Assembly (NCBI RefSeq): GCF_022009635.1
Contig: NZ_CP091716.1
Location: forward strand, 7,744,501 to 7,808,500
Direction of reading: 5' to 3'
Source: Variovorax paradoxus
GTDB taxonomy: Bacteria > Pseudomonadota > Gammaproteobacteria > Burkholderiales > Burkholderiaceae_C
Length of the DNA: 64,000 bases
Positions 20,191-28,147 of the stretch are shown piece by piece. Each line of letters begins with the position of its first letter. Within the stretch, counting starts at the first letter, position 1. The notes beneath the pieces are model-generated. The model was given only the letters and a program-made list of their open reading frames with translations, searched no databases and was not told where the DNA came from. The translations under genes and the position numbers were made by a program.

Positions 20191-20601
20191 ATGTCCACTG
20201 AACACACCCGCGGAATCGTCGAGCAACTCTTTGCCAAGGCCCGCACGGGCGCCGACCCGGATGAAATCGCGTCCTTGTTCGACGAGAAGGTCGATTGGCT
20301 GATCGCGGGCGACGTGGCGACGGTGCCCTGGATCGGCAGGAAAACGGGGCGGGCGGGCGTCGCGACCTTCTATCGCCAGATTCGCGAGCTGCTGGTGTCC
20401 GAGCGCTTCGAGGTGACCGGCATTCTTGTCGACGGTTCTCGCGCCGTAGTTCTGGGCTCGCTCGCTTCACGGGTCAAGCGCACGGGCAAGCTGATCGAGA
20501 CGGAATTCGTCTTCGACATGGCGGTGCATGACGGCCTGATCACGCGCTATCACATGCTGGAGGACAGCTTCGCTGTCGCCCAGGCCCTGACACAGGGGTG
20601 A
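20191..20601 (+). CDS. NTF2-like (SnoaL-type) protein
   Basis: 136 residues with the cone-shaped NTF2 fold pattern: N-terminal helix (TRGIVEQLFAKARTGADPDE), then VDWLIAGD and the C-terminal strands EFVFDMAVHDGLITRYHMLED. Such proteins are small isomerases, hydrolases or ligand binders; the function of this one is unknown. It is transcribed away from the LysR gene and may share its control. No signal peptide. Confidence 0.8.
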   Translation: MSTEHTRGIVEQLFAKARTGADPDEIASLFDEKVDWLIAGDVATVPWIGRKTGRAGVATFYRQIRELLVSERFEVTGILVDGSRAVVLGSLASRVKRTGKLIETEFVFDMAVHDGLITRYHMLEDSFAVAQALTQG

Positions 20602-20617
20602 CTTTCAGCAGCTGCGA

Positions 20618-20737
20618 GCTGCATCGAGGCCGCTGCGGGGCGAGCTCAAGGCCGTCCCGGTGCCTGACGACGCCCATGAAGCCATGCGCGACCTCCGGCG
20701 TGCGCACGAACACCCCTTCAACACGCGACTGAACTGA
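20618..20737 (+). pseudogene. Probable remnant of an IS110-type transposase
   Basis: An intact frame with no start codon of its own encodes LRGELKAVPVPDDAHEAMRD and then LRRAHEHPFNTRLN before a stop at 20735. The part around VPDDAHEAMRDL resembles the segment of IS110-family transposases usually followed by VRAR and an arginine-rich helix; here the helix is interrupted. No terminal repeats or further transposase sequence are visible. This rests on recall of the family motif and is tentative. It lies in the 364-bp gap 20602-20965, whose other content is the operator at 20824. Confidence 0.35.
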
Positions 20738-20823
20738 AGGGACGCGAGTCCTGGGCGCAGCCCGGACACCGACCTCGTCTTTCGACTCATTTTGAAGTGA
20801 GGGCTTTGGTCGATCTCAAAATA

Positions 20824-20855
20824 GGAAGGGATTTCCATTATGGAAATAATTTCCA
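20824..20855 (+). promoter_or_regulatory. Operator shared with the TRAP/AroQ operon (copy 1)
   Basis: GGAAGGGA (20824-20831) is followed by TTTCCATTATGGAAA (20832-20846), an inverted repeat with 7-bp arms. A third half-site TTTCCA follows at 20850-20855, making TGGAAAT-A-ATTTCCA a second overlapping inverted repeat. Half-sites start every 9 bp in alternating orientation. The first 23 bp match, with one mismatch, the complement of 29213-29235. Palindrome plus an extra half-site is the arrangement known for IclR proteins such as PcaU. Confidence 0.65.
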
Positions 20856-20965
20856 CTCAATCCTTATGATCGCCCCCGGCCAGCCCCCGCGACAGCGGAG
20901 CAGCCGGCCAGCCTCAGCAGAGCGCTCGCATGCTCTGCGCCATCGATCAGAACGAGGAGACTCCC

Positions 20966-22027
20966 TTGGAACTTGCCCAATCATTGACTCTCAGGCTCGC
21001 CTTGGCGGCGGCCGTGGCACTGACCGTCGCCGCATGCGGAGGAGGAAGCGGAGGCGGCGCAAGCGTGCCTTTCGCAGCCCTCTCCGCTGCGCCGGCGGCG
21101 TCGAGCAACCCGACCGCGCCCGCGGTCCAAGCGCCGGCCGAGCAGGCAGACCCGGTCGCCGAGGCCGCCGACGACAGCTTCGACACCTACTACAACGTCT
21201 GCAGGGGTACGAATCCCAAGTGCTACAACGACTGGGGCGCCTTCGCCACGACGCCGGATCGCGTGCTGGTGTACTCGCGCACGGCGGGCCCGCGCCATGC
21301 AGTGCTGGGCACGCCGATGGCCTCGGGCCTGAACCCCGTGATGAACCCGGACAACGTGATGCAGGCCGGCCTGGTGCGCATGCTGTCGGCCGAGGGCATC
21401 ACCGTCGATTGGACGGAAGACGTCGCGATCCTCAGCGGCCGCATCAACAACTACAAGGCGATCATTTTCGCGAGCTCGAACCGCGACACCTTGTGGAACG
21501 GGGCGGTCAGCACCAGCCAGGACGCCGCGCGCACCGCGCTGCGCAACTACATGCGCCGCGGGGGCGGCTTCGTCGGCCTGCACAACGCTTTCGGCGCGGA
21601 ATACAACTGGCCCTACTACGAAGGCCTGCTCGGCAACGCAAACTTCTACAACCACGCGCCGAACCGCGCAGGCGATGTCGAGATCGTCTCGGACGATCCC
21701 TCGACGAAGGAGGTGCCCAAGCGCTTCTCCTTCCAGGACGAGTGGTACAACCTCATGCCCTTCCCCACCAAGGTGAAGTTCCTGGCCAAGGTCGACACCT
21801 CGACGCTGAAGCCGCTGACGGCGGCTCCGCACCCCGGCCACGCGGACTTCCATCCGGTCGCCTGGTGCCAGTACTACGACGGCGGCCGCGCATGGCTCAC
21901 GACCCTCGGGCACAACGCCCACTCGTTCACCGCCGACCTGCAGGGCGTCGGCGCCATCGAGTTCCAGAAGCTCGTCATCCAGGGCGTCAAGTCGGCGATG
22001 GGCCTGACGCCTTTTTGCACCGAGTAA
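20966..22027 (+). CDS. ThuA-domain lipoprotein
   Basis: 353 residues from a TTG start at 20966, chosen because GAGGAG lies 8 nt before it and it begins directly with the signal peptide (LELAQSLTLRLALAAAVALT) and lipobox VAAC; an ATG at 20930 would add 12 polar residues. After a Pro/Ala-rich linker, the ThuA domain (glutamine-amidotransferase-like fold) runs from about residue 85, with KAIIFASSNRDTLW, GGGFVGLHNAFG and a C-terminal TLGHNAHSF. ThuA proteins are linked to trehalose and other sugar catabolism and occur beside PQQ or cytochrome dehydrogenases. It is followed after 31 bp by the PQQ-type dehydrogenase and is expected to be membrane-anchored. Confidence 0.85.
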   Translation: MELAQSLTLRLALAAAVALTVAACGGGSGGGASVPFAALSAAPAASSNPTAPAVQAPAEQADPVAEAADDSFDTYYNVCRGTNPKCYNDWGAFATTPDRVLVYSRTAGPRHAVLGTPMASGLNPVMNPDNVMQAGLVRMLSAEGITVDWTEDVAILSGRINNYKAIIFASSNRDTLWNGAVSTSQDAARTALRNYMRRGGGFVGLHNAFGAEYNWPYYEGLLGNANFYNHAPNRAGDVEIVSDDPSTKEVPKRFSFQDEWYNLMPFPTKVKFLAKVDTSTLKPLTAAPHPGHADFHPVAWCQYYDGGRAWLTTLGHNAHSFTADLQGVGAIEFQKLVIQGVKSAMGLTPFCTE

Positions 22028-22058
22028 CGCCCAAGAACCGTTCACGGGGTAGATATCC

Positions 22059-24281
22059 ATGAAGCAAAAATCATTGGTCACGCTGCTGGTCTCCTGCGGC
22101 GTGCTCGCATCGCCGTTGCTGATCAGCGCCTGTGGCGGCTCGAGCGGCGACGGCGCCCCCTTCCTGCCGGTGGCGCCGGCCCCCGCGCCGCCGCCGGCAT
22201 CCGGCGCGCCACCGTCAGCGTCGCCGCCGGCGGCGGCTGCGCCCGCGGCCGACCTGTCCGACTGCTGCACCGCCGGCGACAAGGACTTTCCCAAGGTGGG
22301 GGGCAATCTGGGCAACCAGAACTACTCCAGCCTGCGCAAGATCGACAAAGGCGTGATCGGCCAATTGGGCGGCGCCTGGGTCAACCAGATCGAAGGCGGC
22401 ATGAACACCGGCAACAACCAGAGCACGACGGTGGTGGTCGATGGCGTCGTCTACATCGAATCCGCCGTCGGCAATGTGATCGCCGTGGATGGCAAGACCG
22501 GCCTCACGAAATGGAAATGGACCACGCCCTACGGTGCAATCACCCGCCGCGGCGTGGCTGTGGCGAAGGATCTGGGGCTGGTGTTCACCGTCGCCACCGG
22601 CAACCGGCTGGTGGCGCTGCGGACCGACACCGGCGCGATCGCATGGATCAAGCAATATCCGAGCAGCACCACCGACCCCGACTACCAGGGGTCGCTTCAG
22701 AAAGTGGCGCTCGTCTATCACGACAAGCGCCTCTACCTGGGCACCAACGACGGCAACCGCGGCGCCGCGTTCTCCGCCGATGCCCTCACCGGCAAGGTGC
22801 TGACTTCGTTCTGGGGCGTGCCTCGCGCCGGCGAGATCGGCTACGACACCTGGGGTGGCGCCGCCGAGTCCGATCGCACCGGCGCGACGCCCTGGATCCA
22901 TCCGGCGGTGGACCCCGAGCTGGGTCTTGTCTACTGGACTTTCGGCAACGTGCGCGGGGGTTCGTCGCAGAACGGTTCCACGCGTCCCGGACTGAACCTG
23001 TTCGCCAATTCGATCGTCGCCCTGGACCTCAAGACCGGCGAATACAAGTGGCACTTCCAGTCGGTTCACCACGACATCTGGGACATGGACAACGTCATGT
23101 CGCCAGTGCTCGCGGACGTGAAGATCGACGGACGCGATCGCAAGGTCGTGATCTATGGCAGCAAGACCGGCATGTACTACATCCTCGATCGCAAGGACGG
23201 CAGCGCGCCGCTCGGCATCGACGAAGTGCCGGTGAAACAGGACGCCCGCCAGGCGAGCTGGCCCACGCAGCCCCTGCCGCGCCAGGGTGCCTGGACCGAG
23301 ACCTGCATCGTGGACCAGCCACTGGGCACGGCGATTCCAGGCGACCCCAACCGCGCGGTGCCCAACTATGTGAAGGGCTGCCTCTATGACGCGCATTGGG
23401 ACGTGCCGATACTCTCCATTCCGGGGCATGGCGGCGGAGCCAACTGGAACCACCAGTCGTACAGCCAGCGCACCGGGCTGGTCTACACGGGCATGGGTTA
23501 CGTGTCGGCGGCGCATTCGCTGACCGAGGCGAGCAACGGCCTGCGCCCGCCGGGTACCTACATGACCGGCGCCGTCGTGGCCGTCGATCCCGGCACCAAT
23601 CTGGTCAAGTGGAAAAAGCAGATGCCGTACTCCCTGGCGCACGGCAACGGCATCCTGACCACGGGGTCCAACCTTCTCTTCATCGGCCAGCCCGACGGCA
23701 ACCTGTTGGCCATGGATGCCAATGACGGCAGCGAGCTGTGGCGCTTCCAGACGGGGGCCGCGATCAGCGCCAGCCCGATCACGTACGAGATCGACGGCGA
23801 GCAGTATGTCGCGGTGTTCTCCGGCGGCACGAGCATTCCCTATGGCGACTCGGCGCCCCGCGGCGACCGCCTGTGGGCATTCAAGGTCGGAGGCACGGTG
23901 CAACCGCCCGCAACGCCGATCCCGCCCGTCGTGCGTCGCCCGGTGTCGGGCGCGGCCGTGGAGGGCTCGGCGCTGCCCACGCCCAACACCGTGTTCCTGG
24001 CACGCGTGCAGACTGCGGCGAACGCGCCCGGAGCTGTCGAGTCGACGGCGGTCAACGCCATGACACCGACTTTCATGCGCGTGCCGGCCAACACCACGGT
24101 GACCTTCACCAACCCGGGCGGCAACTCCAACACGCATTGCGCCACCCAGTTCTTCGAAGGCCGCTTCGACTTCAGGCTGGCGCCGGGACAGTCCGCAAAC
24201 CATACCTTCGACACGCCCGGCGAGTATTTCTACAACGACTGCCACAGCCCGCGACCCACCGGCAAGATCGTCGTGTACTGA
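22059..24281 (+). CDS. PQQ-dependent dehydrogenase lipoprotein with C-terminal cupredoxin-like domain
   Basis: 740 residues. A lipoprotein signal (MKQKSLVTLLVSCGVLASPL, lipobox ISAC) and a Pro/Ala linker precede an eight-bladed beta-propeller with repeated tryptophan-docking segments. The HHDIWDMDN motif near residue 335 and LVYWTFGNVRGG are typical of quinoprotein dehydrogenases acting on alcohols, sugars or quinate. The last 100 residues form a cupredoxin-like domain with His693, Cys728 and His729 but no clear axial Met. No haem-c motif (CxxCH) or membrane-helix bundle is present, so the copper-like tail may be the electron exit. A CC pair occurs at about residues 68-69, before the propeller. 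It forms a two-gene unit with the ThuA lipoprotein. Substrate unknown. Confidence 0.87.
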   Translation: MKQKSLVTLLVSCGVLASPLLISACGGSSGDGAPFLPVAPAPAPPPASGAPPSASPPAAAAPAADLSDCCTAGDKDFPKVGGNLGNQNYSSLRKIDKGVIGQLGGAWVNQIEGGMNTGNNQSTTVVVDGVVYIESAVGNVIAVDGKTGLTKWKWTTPYGAITRRGVAVAKDLGLVFTVATGNRLVALRTDTGAIAWIKQYPSSTTDPDYQGSLQKVALVYHDKRLYLGTNDGNRGAAFSADALTGKVLTSFWGVPRAGEIGYDTWGGAAESDRTGATPWIHPAVDPELGLVYWTFGNVRGGSSQNGSTRPGLNLFANSIVALDLKTGEYKWHFQSVHHDIWDMDNVMSPVLADVKIDGRDRKVVIYGSKTGMYYILDRKDGSAPLGIDEVPVKQDARQASWPTQPLPRQGAWTETCIVDQPLGTAIPGDPNRAVPNYVKGCLYDAHWDVPILSIPGHGGGANWNHQSYSQRTGLVYTGMGYVSAAHSLTEASNGLRPPGTYMTGAVVAVDPGTNLVKWKKQMPYSLAHGNGILTTGSNLLFIGQPDGNLLAMDANDGSELWRFQTGAAISASPITYEIDGEQYVAVFSGGTSIPYGDSAPRGDRLWAFKVGGTVQPPATPIPPVVRRPVSGAAVEGSALPTPNTVFLARVQTAANAPGAVESTAVNAMTPTFMRVPANTTVTFTNPGGNSNTHCATQFFEGRFDFRLAPGQSANHTFDTPGEYFYNDCHSPRPTGKIVVY

Positions 24282-24306
24282 CGGCCTTCGTTCGGCGGCT
24301 CGCAGC

Positions 24307-24340
24307 AAAAAAAGCACCGGCATCCGCCGGTGCTTTTTTT
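24307..24340. terminator. Bidirectional Rho-independent terminator
   Basis: GCACCGGC (24314-24321), loop ATCC, GCCGGTGC (24326-24333) is a perfect 8-bp stem. It is bordered by seven A on the left and at least seven T on the right, so it can stop transcription from both sides. It lies between the converging dehydrogenase and ELWxxDGT genes. Confidence 0.92.
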
Positions 24341-24363
24341 TCCTCATGAGGGCGAGCGCCGGA

Positions 24364-25791
24364 TCAGCGCAACCGCTGCTCGAGCGGGTCTCCGATCAAT
24401 GCCACCCGGCCATTGCCGCGGCGTATCCACAGGCGCTCATTGCCATGACCGTCATCGGCGACAAAGAGCACCGCGTCCCCGAATGCACGAAAGCCCAACG
24501 GCATCGAATTGCGAGAACCGGCCGCGATATCGGCCACGGCGCGGGTACCGGCCGGCGAGCCGTCGCTCGTCCAGGGCTCGACGCCGGTGGCGCTTCCGCC
24601 GTTCGCGGAAAACCACAGCCGGGCTCCGATGGCCGCAAAGCGCGCAGGCGACCCGCTCTCGGCGCCTGGCACGATGTCCTTGACCAGCGTGGTCCCCTTC
24701 GCCGTGCCATCGCTGCGCCACAGTTCCGCGCCGGATACACCGTCGGTCGCGGCAAAGTACAGCCGCCCTCCCATCGCCGACAAGGGACTTGCAATGGCGC
24801 CCTCTGCTCCGGGTCGGATGTCCTTCACCAGCGTGGTGCCGGCCGTGGTGCCGTCGCTCTTCCACAGCTCGGTGCCGTGGATACCGTCGTTGGCGGCGAA
24901 GTACAGCATGCGGTCGAGCGCGATCAGGTGCGTGGGACGCGAGGATGCGTCCCCAGGCCGAATGTCCTTCACCATTCGCGTGCCCCGCTCGGTGCCATCG
25001 CTTTTCCACAACTCGGCCCCGTGCACACCGTCGTTGGCGGTGAAGTAGATGCTGTCACCCACGGCGGTCAGGCCCTGGATCTCCGCGTCCTCGATACCCG
25101 GGCGGATGTCCTTCACCATCCGCGTGTTCTCTGGCGCACCTTCGCTGACCCAGAGTTCATGGCCATGCTCGCGGGTGGTCGCGGTGAAGAACAGGCGTTT
25201 GCCGGCCACCGTGAGCTGGCGCGCGACCGCGCGAGGACCGGCGTCGATCGAGGACACGCGCGTCGTGGTCTGCGTGCTGCCCGAGGTCTTCCACACCTGG
25301 AAGCCGGTGCTGCCGTCATTGGCGACAAAGTACAGCGCGTCGCGAAACACGGTCAGCTCGCTGGGCATGGCACCCTCCTCGCCCGGCCGCAAATCGATGA
25401 CGAGCGAAGTGCCCGCGGCCGTACCGTCGGTTCGCCAGAGCTCCAGACCGCTCGCGCCGTCCGTGGCCGTGAAGTAGACATGGCCACGGAACGGCGTCTG
25501 CCAGACGGGAAAAGATCCTCGGAAGCCGGGACGGATGTCCTTGAGCATCGCAGTACCGGCGATGCTGCCGTCCGTGATCCAGAGCTCCTGCCCCGATGCC
25601 ACGTGGAAAGCGGAAAAAAGCACGCGTCCGCCCAGTGGCGTCAGCCCGGTGGGAGAGACGAAGGCAAGCCGCTGGCGCTGTTCGGGAAGAACTTCGCGCT
25701 CGGGATCCCGCGCGGATGCACAAGACTGGGCCAGGAGCGCAAGCGCGGCGAGCCACACGGGGCGCACGAAGCGCATCGGGGCACGGGTCAT
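24364..25791 (-). CDS. ELWxxDGT-repeat lipoprotein
   Basis: 475 residues. MTRAPMRFVRPVWLAALALL and a lipobox ending AQSC indicate a lipoprotein (a start at MRFVRP, 25776, is also possible). The body has eight repeats of about 47 residues built on ELWxxDGTxxGT ... VKDIxPG followed by LYFxAxDG; the repeats FQVWKTSGSTQTT and VEPWTSDGSPAGT are diverged. Such repeats probably form a beta-propeller; the function of the family is unknown. It starts 1 bp after the TRAP DctM stop and so appears to be the last gene of the TRAP operon, which is an unusual partner. Confidence 0.85.
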   Translation of the reverse strand: MTRAPMRFVRPVWLAALALLAQSCASARDPEREVLPEQRQRLAFVSPTGLTPLGGRVLFSAFHVASGQELWITDGSIAGTAMLKDIRPGFRGSFPVWQTPFRGHVYFTATDGASGLELWRTDGTAAGTSLVIDLRPGEEGAMPSELTVFRDALYFVANDGSTGFQVWKTSGSTQTTTRVSSIDAGPRAVARQLTVAGKRLFFTATTREHGHELWVSEGAPENTRMVKDIRPGIEDAEIQGLTAVGDSIYFTANDGVHGAELWKSDGTERGTRMVKDIRPGDASSRPTHLIALDRMLYFAANDGIHGTELWKSDGTTAGTTLVKDIRPGAEGAIASPLSAMGGRLYFAATDGVSGAELWRSDGTAKGTTLVKDIVPGAESGSPARFAAIGARLWFSANGGSATGVEPWTSDGSPAGTRAVADIAAGSRNSMPLGFRAFGDAVLFVADDGHGNERLWIRRGNGRVALIGDPLEQRLR

Positions 25792-25792
25792 C

Positions 25793-27073
25793 TCAGCCCC
25801 CGAACCATCGGGCGGGCACCGTCACCAACTGCGGGAAGATCACCATGACGAACATGATCGCGAACTCGGCCGCCATGAACGGCAGGACACCGCGGGTGAC
25901 ATCGTCCATCTTCATCTTCCCGACGCCTGCGACGACGTTCAGCACCACCCCCACGGGCGGCGTGATGAGCCCGATGGAGTTGTTGATGATGAACATGACG
26001 CCGAAGTAGACCGGGTCGATGCCCGCGGCAATGACGACGGGCATCAGCACCGGTGTCAGGATCAGGATGGTGGGTGTCATGTCCATCGCCGTGCCCACCG
26101 CCATGACCAGCAGCATGACCATGATCATCAGGAGGATCTTGTTCCCCATGAAGGGCTCGAGCAGCCCCACCACCTTGGACGGCAGATCCGCCACCGTGAT
26201 CAGCCAGGCGCTCACCATCGCCGCCGCAATCAGGAACATGACCACGGCGCTTGTCTTCGCGGCGCTCACGAACACCTTGTAGAGCGCGTCGAAACTCAGC
26301 TCGCGATAGATGAAGGTGGCGACAAAGAACGCGTAGACGGCCGCCACCACCGCGGCCTCTGTCGGCGTGAACACCCCCATGCGCAGACCGACCAGGATGA
26401 TGACGGGCAACAGCAGCGCCCAGCCGGCATCCCGCGCGGCCTTCATGACTTCGCGCGCCGGCTTGCGCGGCGGTGGCTGGATCTTCTCGTGTCGAACGAG
26501 CCATGCCCAGGTCACCCACAGCGCGCCGCCGATCAGCAGCCCCGGCACGATGGCGGCCATGAAGAGCTTGGAGATCGATACGTTGGCGGCAACGCCGAAT
26601 ATCACCAGGCCGATGCTGGGTGGAATCACGGGCCCGATGATTCCCGTGGCAGCGATGAGGCCGCCCGCCCGCGCCTTGTCATGGCCCGCCTTGACCATCA
26701 TCGGCAGCAGCAAGGCGGTCAGCGCGGCGGCGTCCGCGACAGCCGAACCGGAGAGCGCCGAGAGCAGGCAGCCGGCCATGATGGTCACGTAGCCCAGGCC
26801 GCCCTTCACGTGACCGACCAGCGCGAGCGCGAGGTCGACGATGCGCTTGGACAGGCCCCCGACATTCATGATCTCGCCAGCCAGCATGAAGAACGGCACT
26901 GCCAGCAGCGGAAAACTGTCGGCGCCGCCGATCACGTTCTGCGCAAGGATCTGCGCATCGAACAGATCAAGGTGCCACATCAGCGCCACGCCGCATGCGA
27001 GCAGGGAGAACGCGATGGGAATGCCCATGGCCATGGCCACGAGCAGGGAGCCCACGAAGACAAGGATGGTCAT
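25793..27073 (-). CDS. dctM: TRAP transporter large permease, DctM-type
   Basis: 426 residues, about 12 membrane segments, with the DctM hallmarks LSGSAVADAAALTALLLPMM and IIGPVIPPSIGLVIFG in the first half. The second half has DMTPTILILTPVLMPV and IGLITPPVGVVLNVV. It is the sodium-coupled transport subunit that takes solute from the periplasmic binding protein. Its start overlaps the DctQ stop (ATGA). The substrate is probably an organic acid; AroQ in the operon hints at a dehydroquinate-like compound. Confidence 0.96.
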   Translation of the reverse strand: MTILVFVGSLLVAMAMGIPIAFSLLACGVALMWHLDLFDAQILAQNVIGGADSFPLLAVPFFMLAGEIMNVGGLSKRIVDLALALVGHVKGGLGYVTIMAGCLLSALSGSAVADAAALTALLLPMMVKAGHDKARAGGLIAATGIIGPVIPPSIGLVIFGVAANVSISKLFMAAIVPGLLIGGALWVTWAWLVRHEKIQPPPRKPAREVMKAARDAGWALLLPVIILVGLRMGVFTPTEAAVVAAVYAFFVATFIYRELSFDALYKVFVSAAKTSAVVMFLIAAAMVSAWLITVADLPSKVVGLLEPFMGNKILLMIMVMLLVMAVGTAMDMTPTILILTPVLMPVVIAAGIDPVYFGVMFIINNSIGLITPPVGVVLNVVAGVGKMKMDDVTRGVLPFMAAEFAIMFVMVIFPQLVTVPARWFGG

Positions 27074-27633
27074 TTGCGTGCTCCCGGTTCCTCGTCTTTC
27101 GGCCCCAGGATCTGCTTGAGCTGGATCGCCTCCTCCGACTCCTGGATCATCACCAGGTCATCGTCGGCGATTCGTCCCGTCAGCAGTCGAAGCAGATCGA
27201 GCCCCAGGATGAACGCGGCCAACACAGAGAACACCACGCCCGAGGCATAGACGATGGCCATCGATGCGCCGGTGACCGGTGCCGTGACGTCCCAGTTGAT
27301 GCGTGCCTGCGCCATGCTCCCCTGAAAGAGAAGCCAGACGATGTAGAGCATGACCACGTGGCCTGTCGCGAGGCAGATTTTCTTGCCGACGGGCGGCAAC
27401 TTCTGCACCACCATGTCCACGCCCAGATGGCCGTGCTCCTTGAGCGCGACCACCGCGCCAAGGAAGGTCATCCAGATGAAGAGCCAGCGCGACACCTCTT
27501 CGGACACGGTGATGCCCGAATTGAAACCGTACCGCAGCACCACATTGCCGAACACGAGCACGACCATGACCGCGAGCGCGGCGGCGATCAGTGCCTCGAT
27601 GCCGGCACAGCACCGATCGATCCATTGATTCAT
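27070..27633 (-). CDS. dctQ: TRAP transporter small permease, DctQ-type
   Basis: 187 residues with four membrane helices and the family segment EEVSRWLFIWMTFLGAVVAL followed by KEHGHLGVDM. It is required with DctM for TRAP transport. The C-terminal 35 residues are a charged cytoplasmic tail (IADDDLVMIQESEEAIQLKQ), a little longer than usual. ATG 27633 lies 47 bp after the AroQ gene. Confidence 0.94.
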   Translation of the reverse strand: MNQWIDRCCAGIEALIAAALAVMVVLVFGNVVLRYGFNSGITVSEEVSRWLFIWMTFLGAVVALKEHGHLGVDMVVQKLPPVGKKICLATGHVVMLYIVWLLFQGSMAQARINWDVTAPVTGASMAIVYASGVVFSVLAAFILGLDLLRLLTGRIADDDLVMIQESEEAIQLKQILGPKDEEPGARK

Positions 27634-27680
27634 CTTGTTTTTCTCTCTGGCGGTCCGTCGACATCGGACAGCCTGGTGTT

Positions 27681-28127
27681 TCAGGAGGCAGCCGCCTGTT
27701 TTTGCATATCGACCAGGGCACGCAATGCGGCCAGGTAGGAGTGCGGCCCCAGGCCTTGCACCGTCCCCTTCACCGCCGGCGAAATGATCGAATGCGCACG
27801 CCAGGTTTCACGTGCAGCGATGTTCGACATGTGCACCTCGATGGTCGGGAACGGCATGGCCTTGATCGCGTCGTGCAATGGCACGCCGTGCTGGGTGAGA
27901 CCCGCTGGGTTGACCAGCGCGCCTTGGGCATCGTCGATATGGGAGTGAAGGAAGTCGATGAGATCGCCTTCGTGGTTGGACTGGATCGTCTCCAGTGCCA
28001 CGCCGAGTTCGCTCGCCAGCGCTTGCAACTGGGCGTTGATTTCCGCAAGCGTGGTCTTGCCGTAGATATGAGGTTCGCGGCGCCCGAACAGGTTGAGGTT
28101 GGGACCGTGGAGAACGAGGATTTTCAT
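27681..28127 (-). CDS. aroQ: Type II 3-dehydroquinate dehydratase
   Basis: 148 residues, the normal type II length. The start MKILVLHGPNLNLFGRREPH is diagnostic, with the catalytic Tyr22 in HIYGKTT, the flexible-loop arginines, NPAGLT and the catalytic EVHMSNI histidine. It converts 3-dehydroquinate to 3-dehydroshikimate by anti-elimination. An earlier in-frame ATG at 28151 overlaps the DctP gene and adds MNAGTAHF. Being embedded between TRAP genes suggests a catabolic (quinate/shikimate route) rather than biosynthetic copy; that is inference from context. Confidence 0.94.
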   Translation of the reverse strand: MKILVLHGPNLNLFGRREPHIYGKTTLAEINAQLQALASELGVALETIQSNHEGDLIDFLHSHIDDAQGALVNPAGLTQHGVPLHDAIKAMPFPTIEVHMSNIAARETWRAHSIISPAVKGTVQGLGPHSYLAALRALVDMQKQAAAS

Positions 28128-28147
28128 GAAGTGAGCCGTGCCTGCGT

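Noticed and set aside
20810..20870. AT-rich patch considered as recently acquired DNA
   Set aside because: It is short and explained by the operator/promoter; flanking genes have normal composition.
24364..25791. Internal repeats of about 140 bp considered as a tandem DNA repeat or CRISPR-like array
   Set aside because: They are the DNA image of the ELWxxDGT protein repeats; copies differ at synonymous positions and no spacers exist.
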